A stretch of 64,000 bases of DNA, taken from contig NZ_CP007452.1 in NCBI RefSeq assembly GCF_000597865.1, positions 186,001 to 250,000 of the forward strand, in the 5' to 3' direction. This document shows, piece after piece, positions 23,782-33,412 of this stretch. The notes under the pieces were generated by a model. That model was not told the origin of the DNA. It searched no databases and was given only the letters and a program-made list of their open reading frames with translations. The position numbers and the translations under genes were made by a program. This DNA comes from Peptoclostridium acidaminophilum DSM 3953 (GTDB lineage Bacteria; Bacillota; Clostridia; Peptostreptococcales; Peptostreptococcaceae). Numbering within the stretch: position 1 is the stretch's first letter; every line of letters begins with the position of its first letter.

Positions 23782-24444
23782 ATGATCATAGATACGCATA
23801 TGCATGAAAAGACATATTCGCTTGACAGCAAGCTCTCGCTCGAGGACATAGTAAAAAGGTCAAGGGAGATTGGCCTTGACGGCGTCTGCATAACGGACCA
23901 TGAGAGCAATGCTATAATGGAAAAGGCATATGAGTATTCAAAAGAGACCGGGTTCCTTATAATAGTAGGCGCCGAGATACTCACCCACGAGGGAGACATA
24001 ACCGTATTCGGCCTCGATCGCCTCCCGACTGAAAAGCTGCATGCGCAGCAGCTCATAGACATGACGCTTAAGGCTGGCGGCGTAGCCATGAGTGCCCACC
24101 CATTCAGGAAGAACAATAGAGGAATGGGTCATGCAATAAGGAATGTAAAAGGGCTTTCGGGCATAGAGGCTTTCAACGGAAGCACAAGATACAGTGATAA
24201 TCTGGATGCGTATGGCCTCGCGGCAGAGCTTAATATTCCGTCTTTGGGTGCGAGTGATGCGCACAATATAGATGCTATAGGCAGGTATGCGACAGTTTTC
24301 AATGGAAAAGTAAGAGATACGATGGATTTTATAGAAGCTGTAAAATCAGGAGGTACAAATCCTGTAGCTTATACGGACGGAAGGTTTGAAAGAATAGACT
24401 TATTCGACAATTTAAGAAGCAAAAAAGCGGCGGTGGCCGTATAG
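23782..24444 (+). CDS. PHP-domain phosphoesterase, TrpH-like
   Basis: A 220-residue metal-dependent phosphoesterase. The metal-binding motifs run MIIDTHMHEKTYS, CITDHESN, IIVGAEI, MSAHPFRKNN and GASDAHNIDAIG. Short PHP proteins of this type cut nucleotide or oligoribonucleotide phosphates; the substrate here is unknown. ATG 23782 follows AGAGGTGA. A second PHP gene of the HisJ type lies at 31628-32437. Its terminator has been split by an IS1182-type element. Confidence 0.82.
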   Translation: MIIDTHMHEKTYSLDSKLSLEDIVKRSREIGLDGVCITDHESNAIMEKAYEYSKETGFLIIVGAEILTHEGDITVFGLDRLPTEKLHAQQLIDMTLKAGGVAMSAHPFRKNNRGMGHAIRNVKGLSGIEAFNGSTRYSDNLDAYGLAAELNIPSLGASDAHNIDAIGRYATVFNGKVRDTMDFIEAVKSGGTNPVAYTDGRFERIDLFDNLRSKKAAVAV

Positions 24445-24598
24445 AATAATAGATTTTAAATGCAAAAGCTCCGGATAATTACCGAGGCCACTGAAAAAGT
24501 TCATATAAAATAAGAAGGTACACTTTCTCAATATTATTGAGGAGGTTGTACCTTTTTTCTTGTATAATTGAAGTATAACATGAGAGAAGGTGTGCTAA

Positions 24599-26050
24599 TT
24601 GATTCAGCTACAGCAAACATTGGTCATAAGTCCATATCTGGAGCTTTACAATCTAGTGATCCCCAAGGATAATATGTTGCGGCAAATCAATGAGCTTGTT
24701 GATTTTTCTTTTATATATGAAGAACTCAAACAGAATTACTGCCTGGACAATGGGAGAAATGCGATTGACCCTATTCGCATGTTTAAATACCTGCTGCTAA
24801 AAGCAATCTTTGAATTGTCCGACGCCGACATCGTCGAGAGATCGAAATATGATATGTCGTTTAAGTACTTTCTGGATATGGCACCGGAAGAGCAGGTGAT
24901 AGATTCTAGTTCACTAACCAAGTTCCGAAAACTTCGGTTAAAGGATATGAATTTACTCGATTTGCTGATTAACAAGACGGTTGAACTCGCCATCGAAAAA
25001 GGCATTATCCAGAGTAAATCCATCATCGTAGATGCGACGCATACGAAAGCTCGTTATAACCAGAAGTCTCCACGTGAAATTTTACAGGACCGTTCTCGAA
25101 AACTCAGAAAGGCTATCTACAAGGTTGATGAATCTGTAAAAGCCAAGTTTCCTGCGAAAAATACAAGCAATATGTTAGAGGACGAACTCGCCTATTGTAA
25201 AAAGCTTATCGAGGTAGTCGAGGCAGAAGGCGGCGTTTGTGAGCTGCCTAAGATAAAAGAACCGCTCAATCTACTGAAAGAAACCGTTGCAGATGACCTT
25301 GAACAACTTCGAATCTCGGAAGACCAAGATGCAATGATCGGTCATAAGAGTGCGGACTCTTCGTTCTTTGGCTACAAAACCCATATTGCTATGACCGAGG
25401 AAAGAATTATTACGGCAGCCGTTGTAACAACTGGTGAGAAGAATGATGGCAAACAATTGCAGACCTTAATCGAGAAGAGCAAGCAAGCAGGCATGGAAGT
25501 GAATACAGTCATCGGAGATGCGGCATACTCCGAAAAAGATAACATCACTTACGCCAAAGAGAACACGGTTGAACTAGTGGCTAAGCTTAACCCGTCTGTT
25601 ACACAAGGCTACCGTAAGCATGAAGATGAATTCCAGTTCAATAAGGATGCAGGAATGTATGTCTGCAAAGCTGGCCACATGGCAATCCGAAAGGCCCGTC
25701 AAGGCAAGAAAGGCATCGGCACAAACCAGACGGATACATACTACTTTGATGTGGAAAAGTGCAAGAGATGCTTACGCCGTCAAGGTTGCTACAAGGAAGG
25801 GGCAAAAAGTAAATCCTATTCGGTGAGCATAAAGTCCGACGAACATACTGAACAGATGGCTTTCCAGGAGACTGAGTACTTTAAGACGAAGGCCAAGGAA
25901 CGTTACAAAATTGAGGCAAAGAACAGCGAACTGAAACACAGACACGGGTATGATGTGGCGACATCCTCGGGTCTTGTCGGCATGGAGTTACAAGGTGCAA
26001 TGGCGATATTCACTGTAAATATAAAAAGAATATTAAAGTTAATGAAGTGA
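24599..26050 (+). CDS. IS1182-type transposase
   Basis: A 483-residue transposase of the IS1182/DUF772 group. The N-terminal domain has DPIRMFKYLLLKAIFELSD and SLTKFRKLRL. The DDE core shows the first aspartate in SIIVDATHTKARYN, the second in TVIGDAAYSEKDN and the glutamate in KERYKIEAKNSELKHRHG. A cysteine-rich insert (CxAGH, CKRCLRRQGC) is usual for the group. The start is TTG 24599 after AGAGAAGGTG. The gene appears whole. Confidence 0.9.
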   Translation: MIQLQQTLVISPYLELYNLVIPKDNMLRQINELVDFSFIYEELKQNYCLDNGRNAIDPIRMFKYLLLKAIFELSDADIVERSKYDMSFKYFLDMAPEEQVIDSSSLTKFRKLRLKDMNLLDLLINKTVELAIEKGIIQSKSIIVDATHTKARYNQKSPREILQDRSRKLRKAIYKVDESVKAKFPAKNTSNMLEDELAYCKKLIEVVEAEGGVCELPKIKEPLNLLKETVADDLEQLRISEDQDAMIGHKSADSSFFGYKTHIAMTEERIITAAVVTTGEKNDGKQLQTLIEKSKQAGMEVNTVIGDAAYSEKDNITYAKENTVELVAKLNPSVTQGYRKHEDEFQFNKDAGMYVCKAGHMAIRKARQGKKGIGTNQTDTYYFDVEKCKRCLRRQGCYKEGAKSKSYSVSIKSDEHTEQMAFQETEYFKTKAKERYKIEAKNSELKHRHGYDVATSSGLVGMELQGAMAIFTVNIKRILKLMK

Positions 26051-26079
26051 AAAAACAACAACGATCGGTCATATACAGA

Positions 26080-26132
26080 GAAAAAGACGACTCTCATACC
26101 CATTTACTGGTGTTGAGAAATCGTCTTTTTTT
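26080..26132 (+). terminator. Terminator inside the right end of the IS1182-type element
   Basis: AAAAAGACGA (26081-26090) pairs with TCGTCTTTTT (26121-26130), with inner CTCA/TGAG pairing, followed by T. Confidence 0.8.
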
Positions 26133-26293
26133 ACTATGACCTTAAGGTTCATTAAAACCGCAAGTTCTTCAGTAGCCTCGTAATTACCCGGGGCTTTTTT
26201 ATGTGCAAATTACCAAGAAAATGTAGCAATGCAATCGATTCAGGGTAATAAGAAAAGGATACGCAAAAAGCTTAATCAAACAGGGGCGATATT

Positions 26294-26998
26294 ATGAACA
26301 CACTTATAAAAGGTAAAGGGGTAAAGAAGGACTACCAGATGGGAGAAGTAGTTGTAACCGCCCTGCGCGGGGTCGATTTTGAAATATTCGAAGGCGAGTT
26401 TGTAGTCGTCCTGGGACCCAGTGGCTCTGGGAAGAGTACACTGCTAAACATCGTAGGCGGAATGGATACCCCAACTGGCGGAGAGCTTTATTATAAGGAC
26501 GAGCTCATATCGGAATATGATGAGGGGGAGCTTACAAGATACAGAAGGCACAGCGTGGGCTTTGTGTTCCAGTTCTACAACCTTATGCCCAACCTGACGG
26601 CGGGAGAGAACATCAGTCTTTCCACGGAAATAGCAAAGGACCCGCTCGAGATAGACTATGTGCTTGAAAAGATAGGCCTTAGCGACAGGAAAAACCACTT
26701 TCCGGCTCAGCTTTCAGGCGGAGAGCAGCAGAGGGTGGCGATAGGCCGCGCAATAGCCAAGAATCCGGAGCTGCTCCTGTGTGACGAGCCCACTGGAGCT
26801 CTTGACGTGTCCACAGGCATTGAGGTGCTGAAATTCCTAAAACTCTTCAATGAGGAGCTGGGCAAAACTGTTGTCATAATAACCCACAACTCCGACATAG
26901 GCAAGATGGCGGACAGGGTATTCTATATAAGGGATGGAAATATTGAAAGGATTGCAGTCAACAAGAAGCCTATGAGACCGGAGGAGGTGTCCTGGTGA
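26294..26998 (+). CDS. ABC transporter ATP-binding protein, LolD/MacB type
   Basis: A 234-residue ATPase with Walker [11 protein letters not shown]-loop VFQFYNLMPNLTA, signature LSGGEQQRVAIGRAIA, Walker B LLLCDEPTGALD and the H-loop VIITHNSD. The sequence belongs to the group that drives FtsX-like permeases, which extrude lipids, peptides or antibiotics rather than import solutes. It overlaps the following permease gene by 4 nt (stop TGA within GTG start), showing translational coupling. Confidence 0.92.
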   Translation: MNTLIKGKGVKKDYQMGEVVVTALRGVDFEIFEGEFVVVLGPSGSGKSTLLNIVGGMDTPTGGELYYKDELISEYDEGELTRYRRHSVGFVFQFYNLMPNLTAGENISLSTEIAKDPLEIDYVLEKIGLSDRKNHFPAQLSGGEQQRVAIGRAIAKNPELLLCDEPTGALDVSTGIEVLKFLKLFNEELGKTVVIITHNSDIGKMADRVFYIRDGNIERIAVNKKPMRPEEVSW

Positions 26999-29358
26999 TA
27001 CTTCACAAAAAGCTGCTAAGGGACATAATGGGGCACAAGCTTGTGTACATTTCTTGTGCGATAGTAATGATGGTGGGCCTTAGTGTATATACGTCGATGT
27101 TCATGGTAATGGTAGACCTCAAAGGCGCTCTGGATGACTTCTACGGAAGCTCGCACTTTGCAGACGGCTTTGCACAGGTCACAGGAATTCCTGTAAATGC
27201 AGTGGATTCACTTGGAGATATAGAGGGTATAGAGCGCATACAGGGACAGCTTGTAAAGGATGTCCGGGTGTATGACAGCGAATCTAAAAAGGTAAAGTAC
27301 ATCAGGATGGTTTCAATCGAATCGGAGGATCCAAGCTCCCTGAACAAGCCTGTGGCAATGGAGGGCGAGCAGATAAGCCCCTCAAGAGAAGGCATATGGA
27401 CCGACATAAAGTATTACAAAGCAAACAATATAAGTCCCGGAGACACAATCGAGGTGATAGCCGAGGGGAAAAGGACAAAGCTCAAGGTGCTCGGAGGGGC
27501 GGTAAGTCCAGACTATGTGTATGCCATAAGGGGCATCGAGCAGATATACCCGGATCCGCTGCTGTTTGGCGTAGCCTTTATAAACTATTCCAACATGGAG
27601 GGGCTTTTCAGGGAAAAGGGACTCCACAATGAGCTCTCATTCACCCTGAAGGAAGGATACACTTATGACGATGTGGAGAGCAGGCTGAAGCAGAGACTAA
27701 AACGTTACGGGCTCAAGGGTATATACGAGAGAAAGGACCAGGTCAGCCATTCCATACTCAATAATGAAATAGTACAGCTCGAGAACACTGCCAAGACTTT
27801 TCCGTTTATATTTATTTCTGTGGCAAGCTTTGTGCTCTACATGATGCTAAGAAGAATTGTAGAGCAGCAAAAAGGGCAGATAGGTATTCTTAAGGCTTTT
27901 GGGTACACACAGAAGGAGATTTTCACGCACTATATGGGCTACAGCCTCCTCGTAGGGGTGATGAGCGGGATATTCGGCGGCCTGCTTGGCTTTTGGCTTG
28001 AAAGCTATTTTGTGGAAATGTATATGGAATTCTTCACTTTTCCTAATCTGCGGGCAACATACCCAATCGAGTATTTTTTTCAGGCAAACCTTATTGCAAT
28101 TGCGTTCAGCCTATTTGCAGGCTACAGCGGCACGAAGCGAATACTAGCGCTCACTCCTGCGCAGGCGCTTAGAACCGAGGTTGAAATCAAGACGCACACC
28201 ATATTCATTGAGAAGATAAAGCTTCTGTGGAACAGTCTCAACTCCCTTACAAAGATGACAGTGAGAAATCTGTTTAGAAACAAAGCCAGGAGCTTTTTCA
28301 CGATGTTGGGAATGCTGTTTGTTTTCAGCATAGTTACCACAATGGCGTCATTCATGAACACTGTTGAAATAATGATGGACGAGCAATTCAACGAGGTTCA
28401 GACATTCGATGCCAAGATGAGCTTTTATTATCCCCTCGATGCAAGCAAGCTTCATTCGGAGATAATTAATAATGAAAATGTGGTCGAGGCCGAGCCGCTG
28501 CTTGAAGCACCTGTGCGGATCAAGAACGCCTGGCTCGAAAAAGACGCATTATGCATAGGCATAAAAAAAGGGAGCAGGCTATATAACATATTGGACGGCA
28601 AGGGCCAAAGGGTGGAAATAAAAGGCGAAGGGTTGATACTGTCTGAAAGGCTTGCAAACTCACTTAGACTCAAGGAGGGCGACACGGTAGAGCTTGAAAG
28701 CCCATGGGCGACAAGGGATACTGTGAGAACAACAGTAGAGGGCATTGTGCCGCAGTATTTCGGAGTAAATGCCTATATGGAGCTGGACGCACTATGCGAG
28801 CTGCTCGGCCATAAAGCCATGGCAAACTCGGTGCTTATGAACATAAAGGAGGGCTCTTTTGAGAGTCTAAATGACGACTACATAGAGGGCAAGAATGTGT
28901 CGTCGCTCGACCGGAAAGAGAGTGTAATTGAGATGTTCAACAGCCTTATGGAAAGCTACAGTTACATGCAGTGGATATTCGTGGTATTCGGCGTGATATC
29001 CGGCTTTGCGGTGGTTTATACATCGTCGACAATAATATTTTCGGAAAGGGAGCGGGAGCTTTCGTCACTGAGGGTACTGGGCATGACGAGGAATGAGGTG
29101 TTCCGGATAATTGCGCTTGAGCAGTGGCTAATTGCGATAGGCTCATGGATAGTAGGGATACCGGTTGCATTTGGCCTTAGATGGATAATAGCCCAGGGAA
29201 TGAGCACGGACCTTTTTTCGATACCTTATAAAATAGATACCATGTCATTCGTATCGGGACTTGCAGTAGCCGTGGCATCTGTAATAGCGGCGCAAGTATC
29301 CGTATACAGGAAGATATCGAGGCTCGACATGGTGGAGGTTCTCAAGGAAAGGGAATAA
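26995..29358 (+). CDS. ABC transporter permease, FtsX family, two FtsX domains
   Basis: A 787-residue membrane protein with an N-terminal helix, a large extracytoplasmic MacB-PCD-like domain (about residues 45-260), three helices with the FtsX motif LRRIVEQQKGQIGILKAFGY, then a second such unit with a helix near 450, a second outer domain and a final FtsX block (ERERELSSLRVLGMTRNEVF). The double layout resembles YknZ-type or lipoprotein-release permeases. GTG 26995 follows GGAGGAGGTG. It works with the ATPase before it and the HlyD-like protein after it. Confidence 0.88.
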   Translation: MILHKKLLRDIMGHKLVYISCAIVMMVGLSVYTSMFMVMVDLKGALDDFYGSSHFADGFAQVTGIPVNAVDSLGDIEGIERIQGQLVKDVRVYDSESKKVKYIRMVSIESEDPSSLNKPVAMEGEQISPSREGIWTDIKYYKANNISPGDTIEVIAEGKRTKLKVLGGAVSPDYVYAIRGIEQIYPDPLLFGVAFINYSNMEGLFREKGLHNELSFTLKEGYTYDDVESRLKQRLKRYGLKGIYERKDQVSHSILNNEIVQLENTAKTFPFIFISVASFVLYMMLRRIVEQQKGQIGILKAFGYTQKEIFTHYMGYSLLVGVMSGIFGGLLGFWLESYFVEMYMEFFTFPNLRATYPIEYFFQANLIAIAFSLFAGYSGTKRILALTPAQALRTEVEIKTHTIFIEKIKLLWNSLNSLTKMTVRNLFRNKARSFFTMLGMLFVFSIVTTMASFMNTVEIMMDEQFNEVQTFDAKMSFYYPLDASKLHSEIINNENVVEAEPLLEAPVRIKNAWLEKDALCIGIKKGSRLYNILDGKGQRVEIKGEGLILSERLANSLRLKEGDTVELESPWATRDTVRTTVEGIVPQYFGVNAYMELDALCELLGHKAMANSVLMNIKEGSFESLNDDYIEGKNVSSLDRKESVIEMFNSLMESYSYMQWIFVVFGVISGFAVVYTSSTIIFSERERELSSLRVLGMTRNEVFRIIALEQWLIAIGSWIVGIPVAFGLRWIIAQGMSTDLFSIPYKIDTMSFVSGLAVAVASVIAAQVSVYRKISRLDMVEVLKERE

Positions 29359-29378
29359 ACTTCTGGAGGGTGGAAAAC

Positions 29379-30644
29379 ATGAAGAACAACAATTCGAAAA
29401 AGTGGATAAAGCGCGGCATAATAGCATTAATAGCAGCAGCTGTCATTTATGCCTCCATAAGCAGCTACCTGGAACCTCTGAGCGTTGAAGCTTACAAGGT
29501 TCAGAAGATGAGCATAGAGGACAGCTTCGGGGATGAAGGAACTGTCGTTTCAAAAGGAGAACAGGACTATTACTCACCGCTTGCTGCAAAGGTGAAAGTC
29601 ATGAAAGCAAAGGAGGGCATGTCCGTAAAAAAGGGAGATGTGCTATTGCAGCTTGACATGAGTGATACAGAATACAGCATCAGGCAGCTTGAAGGGCAGC
29701 TCCAGAGCATACAGGGACAGGAGCGTGGAGAACTCACGCTTAACAGGGACCTGGAAATCAAGAGGCAGACTATGCAGGTTGAAAATGCCCAGAGGGACTA
29801 CCAGGATGCTCAGATCAAATACCAAAAAGCAGCAGCGCTTTACGAGCAGGACGCAATGTCGAAGCAACAGCTAGATGATGCCAAGCTTTACATGGATAAG
29901 CTCAAGGGAGTGCTTGATGACCAGCAGGTCGCTCTCGAGCTCATCAAGAACAGATACGGCGATCCGAGTGCCACAAAGCAATATTTTGCTGGCCTCAAAA
30001 AATCAATACAAGCCCAGATAGACCTTCTCAGGAGCAACATGTCAAAGGGTGAAATAAGGGCAGAGTCAGATGGAGTGGTAAGGACTGTGGATGCAAAGGA
30101 AAGCAAGTATGTACAGTATGGAGAGAAGCTCCTGAGCACCATAGAGGGTTCGCAAATCGAAATAGAGTCGATGGTGCTGACCGAGAACTCGGTGGACCTC
30201 AGGGAGGGTATGAACGTTCGAGTCACATTCGAGCACAAGCCCCAGGACTTCGTGTTTGACGGAACGGTATCGCGGATAGACCCATCGGCAGAAGAAACAA
30301 TATCTGCCATAGGCCTTGTAGAACAGAGAGTCAAGACAATAATACAGCTAGCGGGTGATGCGTCAGTGCTAAGACCCGGATACAAGGTCGATTTGGACTT
30401 CATAATAAGCAAGAGCGAGGGAGCCATTTCGGTGCCCAAAAGAGCCATTTTCAAGTATCAGGACAAGGATTCTGTTTTTGTCGTAAAAAGCGGCATGGCA
30501 CAGCTAAGAAACGTGACAATAGGCGCCGAAACAGAGGACCTGTCCATAATTTCAAGCGGTCTTGAAGAAGGCGAGATAGTCATACTCGACCGAAAGGCAA
30601 CAGGCCTTGAAGAAGGCAAGCGAGTCAAGCCTCTGCTTGACTAG
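29379..30644 (+). CDS. HlyD-family membrane fusion protein (MacA/YknX-like)
   Basis: A 421-residue periplasmic-adaptor-like protein anchored by one N-terminal helix (RGIIALIAAAVIYASISSY). It has split biotinyl-lipoyl halves (VVSKGEQDYYSPLAAKVKVM and RAESDGVVRTVDAKESKY) around an alpha-helical hairpin of about 140 residues, then beta-barrel domains. GGAGGG (29365-29370) points to ATG 29379. In Gram-positive cells such proteins (YknX) link to an ABC pump without an outer-membrane channel. The three genes form one operon; the cargo is unknown. Confidence 0.87.
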   Translation: MKNNNSKKWIKRGIIALIAAAVIYASISSYLEPLSVEAYKVQKMSIEDSFGDEGTVVSKGEQDYYSPLAAKVKVMKAKEGMSVKKGDVLLQLDMSDTEYSIRQLEGQLQSIQGQERGELTLNRDLEIKRQTMQVENAQRDYQDAQIKYQKAAALYEQDAMSKQQLDDAKLYMDKLKGVLDDQQVALELIKNRYGDPSATKQYFAGLKKSIQAQIDLLRSNMSKGEIRAESDGVVRTVDAKESKYVQYGEKLLSTIEGSQIEIESMVLTENSVDLREGMNVRVTFEHKPQDFVFDGTVSRIDPSAEETISAIGLVEQRVKTIIQLAGDASVLRPGYKVDLDFIISKSEGAISVPKRAIFKYQDKDSVFVVKSGMAQLRNVTIGAETEDLSIISSGLEEGEIVILDRKATGLEEGKRVKPLLD

Positions 30645-30665
30645 GGGTTCTCAATGTTGAGCCCA

Positions 30666-31502
30666 TCAGCGAAGCACTCTCCAGATATTTTTTATATCAT
30701 CCGCAGTCGCAGCAAAGTTCTCAACAAGCCTCTTTTGCCTTCGCAAGAGCTCGTGGGATTCAAGCGAGAGCAGCTGGCCTCCGGGTGATTTCTTCTCAAT
30801 GAAGCGTTTCAGAAGGTCCGCAACGACTGTAATGTCCTGTATTGCGCCGAGCTCATCCTGCACGGCCTTCATGCCGCTTAGCATATATTCCTCGACAGGC
30901 TGCAGTTCATTTAGCACCTCGACCATGTATCTGAAGCGCTTGAAGGCTATCCGGACATTGTGTATTGACTCCATGTCGCTTGTGTCCACGCTGTCTATGA
31001 GATCGGCTACCTTGCAAAAGGCCTCGTCGCTTCTTTTCCGCAGTTCGCAGTAAAGCTCCTTTTCCTTGAATTGACCGTATATCGCTAGCTTAACGGCGTC
31101 TGTTGCTTTTTTCAGTGACTCTATCGCTACAGCTTCAAGCTTCTTTTGCAGCTTGAAGGAAAGCCTTTTTTCCCGAGAATGCAGATATTCGATGAATATG
31201 TCTATTTTGGGAAAGTCAGATGCCATACCGTCCGCATACATGATGGATATATGAGTGTCACGCAGGGGGCTGAAAAGCTTGTGAATATCCTTGAGGCGCT
31301 TTAAATGTTTTTGAGAGCTCTTATCATCGGTATGGGAGACTGCATCTAGAATTTCAATTGCAGATATAATGCGCCTTATGGAAACGCGTGCATCATGCAC
31401 GGCTTTTTCTGATGAATGGGCCTTGCATTTATTCAACTCTGTATCCAACCTACCTAGAAGCTTGTCCATATAAGCGTTCATAACATCAATTTCATAATCC
31501 AT
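30666..31502 (-). CDS. CHAD-domain protein
   Basis: A 278-residue all-helical protein. It shows two CHAD repeats with the conserved basic clusters: VHDARVSIRRI with a histidine near the N-terminus and IHNVRIAFKRFRYMVEVL in the second half. CHAD domains bind polyphosphate and are often near polyphosphate enzymes; here a ppx gene is about 11 kb away, too far for an operon. GGGAGGCG upstream fixes ATG 31502 rather than the TTG inside that ribosome site. It faces the ABC operon tail to tail; GGGTTCTCAATGTTGAGCCC in between may end both. Confidence 0.85.
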   Translation of the reverse strand: MDYEIDVMNAYMDKLLGRLDTELNKCKAHSSEKAVHDARVSIRRIISAIEILDAVSHTDDKSSQKHLKRLKDIHKLFSPLRDTHISIMYADGMASDFPKIDIFIEYLHSREKRLSFKLQKKLEAVAIESLKKATDAVKLAIYGQFKEKELYCELRKRSDEAFCKVADLIDSVDTSDMESIHNVRIAFKRFRYMVEVLNELQPVEEYMLSGMKAVQDELGAIQDITVVADLLKRFIEKKSPGGQLLSLESHELLRRQKRLVENFAATADDIKNIWRVLR

Positions 31503-31562
31503 AAAAACGCCTCCCAAAAAGTATTGTCGTGTTGCAGCATATAATATGTATCCCCTAAAAAA

Positions 31563-31595
31563 GCCCTAAAAAACAAAAACTGCCGCCAGAAACGG
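31563..31595 (-). terminator. Terminator of the HisJ-like PHP gene
   Basis: On the minus strand CTGCCGCC pairs with GGCGGCAG (31580-31587 with 31594-31601 region), followed by a T-rich run (A tract 31567-31579 on the plus strand). Confidence 0.8.
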
Positions 31596-31627
31596 CGGCA
31601 GCACTCAAACCACATAAAGATTAAATG

Positions 31628-32437
31628 CTAAGGGATTTCTATGAAGCTGTGCTTTCTCGACCTGAAGCTGCATATGTTTTTGAATCCATACTCCTTGAGC
31701 ATGCTGTAAGCGAAGTCGAAATCGGCGCATAAGTGTCCTGCGGTGTGTGCGTCAGAGCCCAGAGTTATTATCTCGCCGCCGAGGCTCTTGTAGCGCTCGA
31801 GTATATAAGGGTGGGGATGCGGACGCTCAAGGCCGTACCTGAAGCCCGACGTGTTGAGCTCTATGCCTCTTCCGTTTTTAATGAGCACTTTGAGTATCTC
31901 GTCTATTATCTCGCTGAAGTATAGCCAGTCAACATCAGTAGAGTCGAAGCCGCCGTATCTGACGATAAGGTCCTTGTGGCCGAGAACATCAAACATTGTC
32001 GAATAGAGCCTTACGTTTTCAAGCACGTTTTCGAAATACCTCATGTATGATTCATACTGAGTCTTGCCTATGAAAAAGTCGGGCGAGCAAAAGTCCATCC
32101 TGTCAGCTGCGTGCACAGAGCCTATTATGAAATCGAAGGGGTACTTAGATACAAGGCCCTCTATTTCACTATAAACGTGCGGCTGCATGCCTATTTCAAC
32201 CCCAAGAAGCAGATCGATGCTGCCTTTGTACTTGTCCCTTATGGCGTTGAATTCTTCGGTGTATCTGTCGTAGTCTATCAGGAATGGAAAGTCAGGATCA
32301 GGATAGTCAAAATCAACATGGTCCGTGAAAGCCAGCTCCTTGAGGCCGAGCTCTATGGCCCTTTTCACCATGGCTTCCATGCTTTCGCTGCAGTCATCTG
32401 AAAAATGAGAATGCACGTGGTAGTCGGAAAAATACAA
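31628..32437 (-). CDS. hisK: PHP-domain histidinol-phosphatase (HisJ family)
   Basis: A 269-residue PHP protein of the HisJ/HisK type. Metal-ligand motifs in order are YHVHSHFSDDCSES, AFTDHVDFDYPD, LLGVEIGMQP, FIIGSVHAADRMDF, FDVLGHKDLIVRYG and ITLGSDAHTAGHL. HisJ enzymes remove phosphate from histidinol phosphate in histidine synthesis. No other his genes are in the window, so the role rests on similarity alone. GGAGG followed 9 nt later by TTG 32437 defines the start; the longer frame to 32533 has no supporting site. Confidence 0.8.
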   Translation of the reverse strand: MYFSDYHVHSHFSDDCSESMEAMVKRAIELGLKELAFTDHVDFDYPDPDFPFLIDYDRYTEEFNAIRDKYKGSIDLLLGVEIGMQPHVYSEIEGLVSKYPFDFIIGSVHAADRMDFCSPDFFIGKTQYESYMRYFENVLENVRLYSTMFDVLGHKDLIVRYGGFDSTDVDWLYFSEIIDEILKVLIKNGRGIELNTSGFRYGLERPHPHPYILERYKSLGGEIITLGSDAHTAGHLCADFDFAYSMLKEYGFKNICSFRSRKHSFIEIP

Positions 32438-32545
32438 AAAAATCAGCCTCCTATATATGTTTTTAAAGATATTACCACAAAACAGGCATTGTTTCATACG
32501 GCTGTGCAGATATAAATTACATTTAACATGCAAGTTCTATAGTCT

Positions 32546-33412
32546 CTAGCGGTTTCTGCTCCGGTAGCTCATCACAGAGCCTGCGACTATCAGCAGCATC
32601 CCAAGGGCCACGTTGAGCGATATGCGCTCTCCCAGAAAAGCCATTGAAAGCAGCGGAGCAAGCGCCGGCTTTATGAAAAACACGGAAGATGCAGTCACGG
32701 GGGAGGTCAGCTTTATAGCTTCCAGGAAGAATATGTATCCCAAGCCTGTAATTACAATCCCCATGTATATGACAACAGGCAGGTTCGCTGCGGTTATGCT
32801 CGAAAAAACAGGCGTTCCCTTTGCGGCGAGCACTGCAAATAACACGATTTCTCCGGCTGCAAACGTGAAGAAATTGAAAATGAATCCTCCGTACTTGGAG
32901 AGTCTGGACTTGCTGAGCACTGTGTAGAGCGCGAATGTGAGCGCGGAGGCCAGGGCGAGAAGTATTCCTTTGAGGTCATAGCTTACAGCTAGAGGGTTGA
33001 ATATGCAGACAACTCCTGCAAGGCTCACCAAGAGCGCTATTACCATGTTTTTTTCGATTTTTTCACCAAGTATGAAAAAAGCAAAGGGCAGTGTAAAAAG
33101 CGGATTTATGCTAAAAACTATTGCAGCAGTGGAAGCCTGGGTGTGGACTACAGAGAGCTGGTGGAGCACCATTGAAATTGGTATGCAAAGCGATCCTAGA
33201 GCAAAAAAGTAGAGGTAGTCGCTGCGGTCAAGTTTTATGTTTTTCCGCTTCAGGTCGGTAGCAGCAAGAGGAAGCAGCATGAGAGCGCCTATCAAAAACC
33301 TGGAAAATGTAACTTGTATCGGGCTCATAGAGCCTGCTACGAGTTTGCCGGCAAGTTCCATGGTGCTGAATATGAAAGCGCACAATACAATATAGATATA
33401 ACCCTTTTTCAT
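32546..33412 (-). CDS. DMT-superfamily transporter, EamA type
   Basis: A 288-residue membrane protein with ten predicted helices in two EamA repeats of five. The first repeat has FSRFLIGALMLLPLA and the second ends in GERISLNVALGMLLIVAGSV. Members export metabolites, often amino acids; the substrate cannot be read from the sequence. ATG 33412 follows AAGAAGGT. It lies 108 bp upstream of the HisJ-like gene on the same strand and may be co-transcribed with it. Confidence 0.85.
   Translation of the reverse strand: MKKGYIYIVLCAFIFSTMELAGKLVAGSMSPIQVTFSRFLIGALMLLPLAATDLKRKNIKLDRSDYLYFFALGSLCIPISMVLHQLSVVHTQASTAAIVFSINPLFTLPFAFFILGEKIEKNMVIALLVSLAGVVCIFNPLAVSYDLKGILLALASALTFALYTVLSKSRLSKYGGFIFNFFTFAAGEIVLFAVLAAKGTPVFSSITAANLPVVIYMGIVITGLGYIFFLEAIKLTSPVTASSVFFIKPALAPLLSMAFLGERISLNVALGMLLIVAGSVMSYRSRNR

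Larger units (their letters stand above)
24483..26180 (+). mobile_element. IS1182-type insertion sequence, 1,698 bp
   Basis: Ends CGAGGCCACTGAAAAAGTT (24483) and, inverted, CGAGGCTACTGAAGAACTT (26180) form imperfect terminal repeats. TAATTAC flanks the element on both sides (24476-24482 and 26181-26187). It carries one transposase, a hairpin and T run close to its left end (about 24512-24556) and another near the right end. These insulate it from outside transcription. Confidence 0.8.
24463..26200 (+). terminator. Terminator of the PHP gene, interrupted by the IS1182-type element
   Basis: Removing the element and one target repeat gives AAAAGCTCCGG (24464-24474), loop ATAATTAC, CCGGGGCTTTT (26188-26198): an 11-bp stem with a T run. 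The element sits exactly in the loop, so the two arms are now 1.7 kb apart. Confidence 0.65.

Noticed and set aside
24464-26198. The 25-bp inverted sequences at both ends of the IS1182-type element read as its terminal repeats
   Set aside because: Part of this symmetry belongs to the host terminator arms; a 7-bp target repeat separates host arms from the element's own ends.
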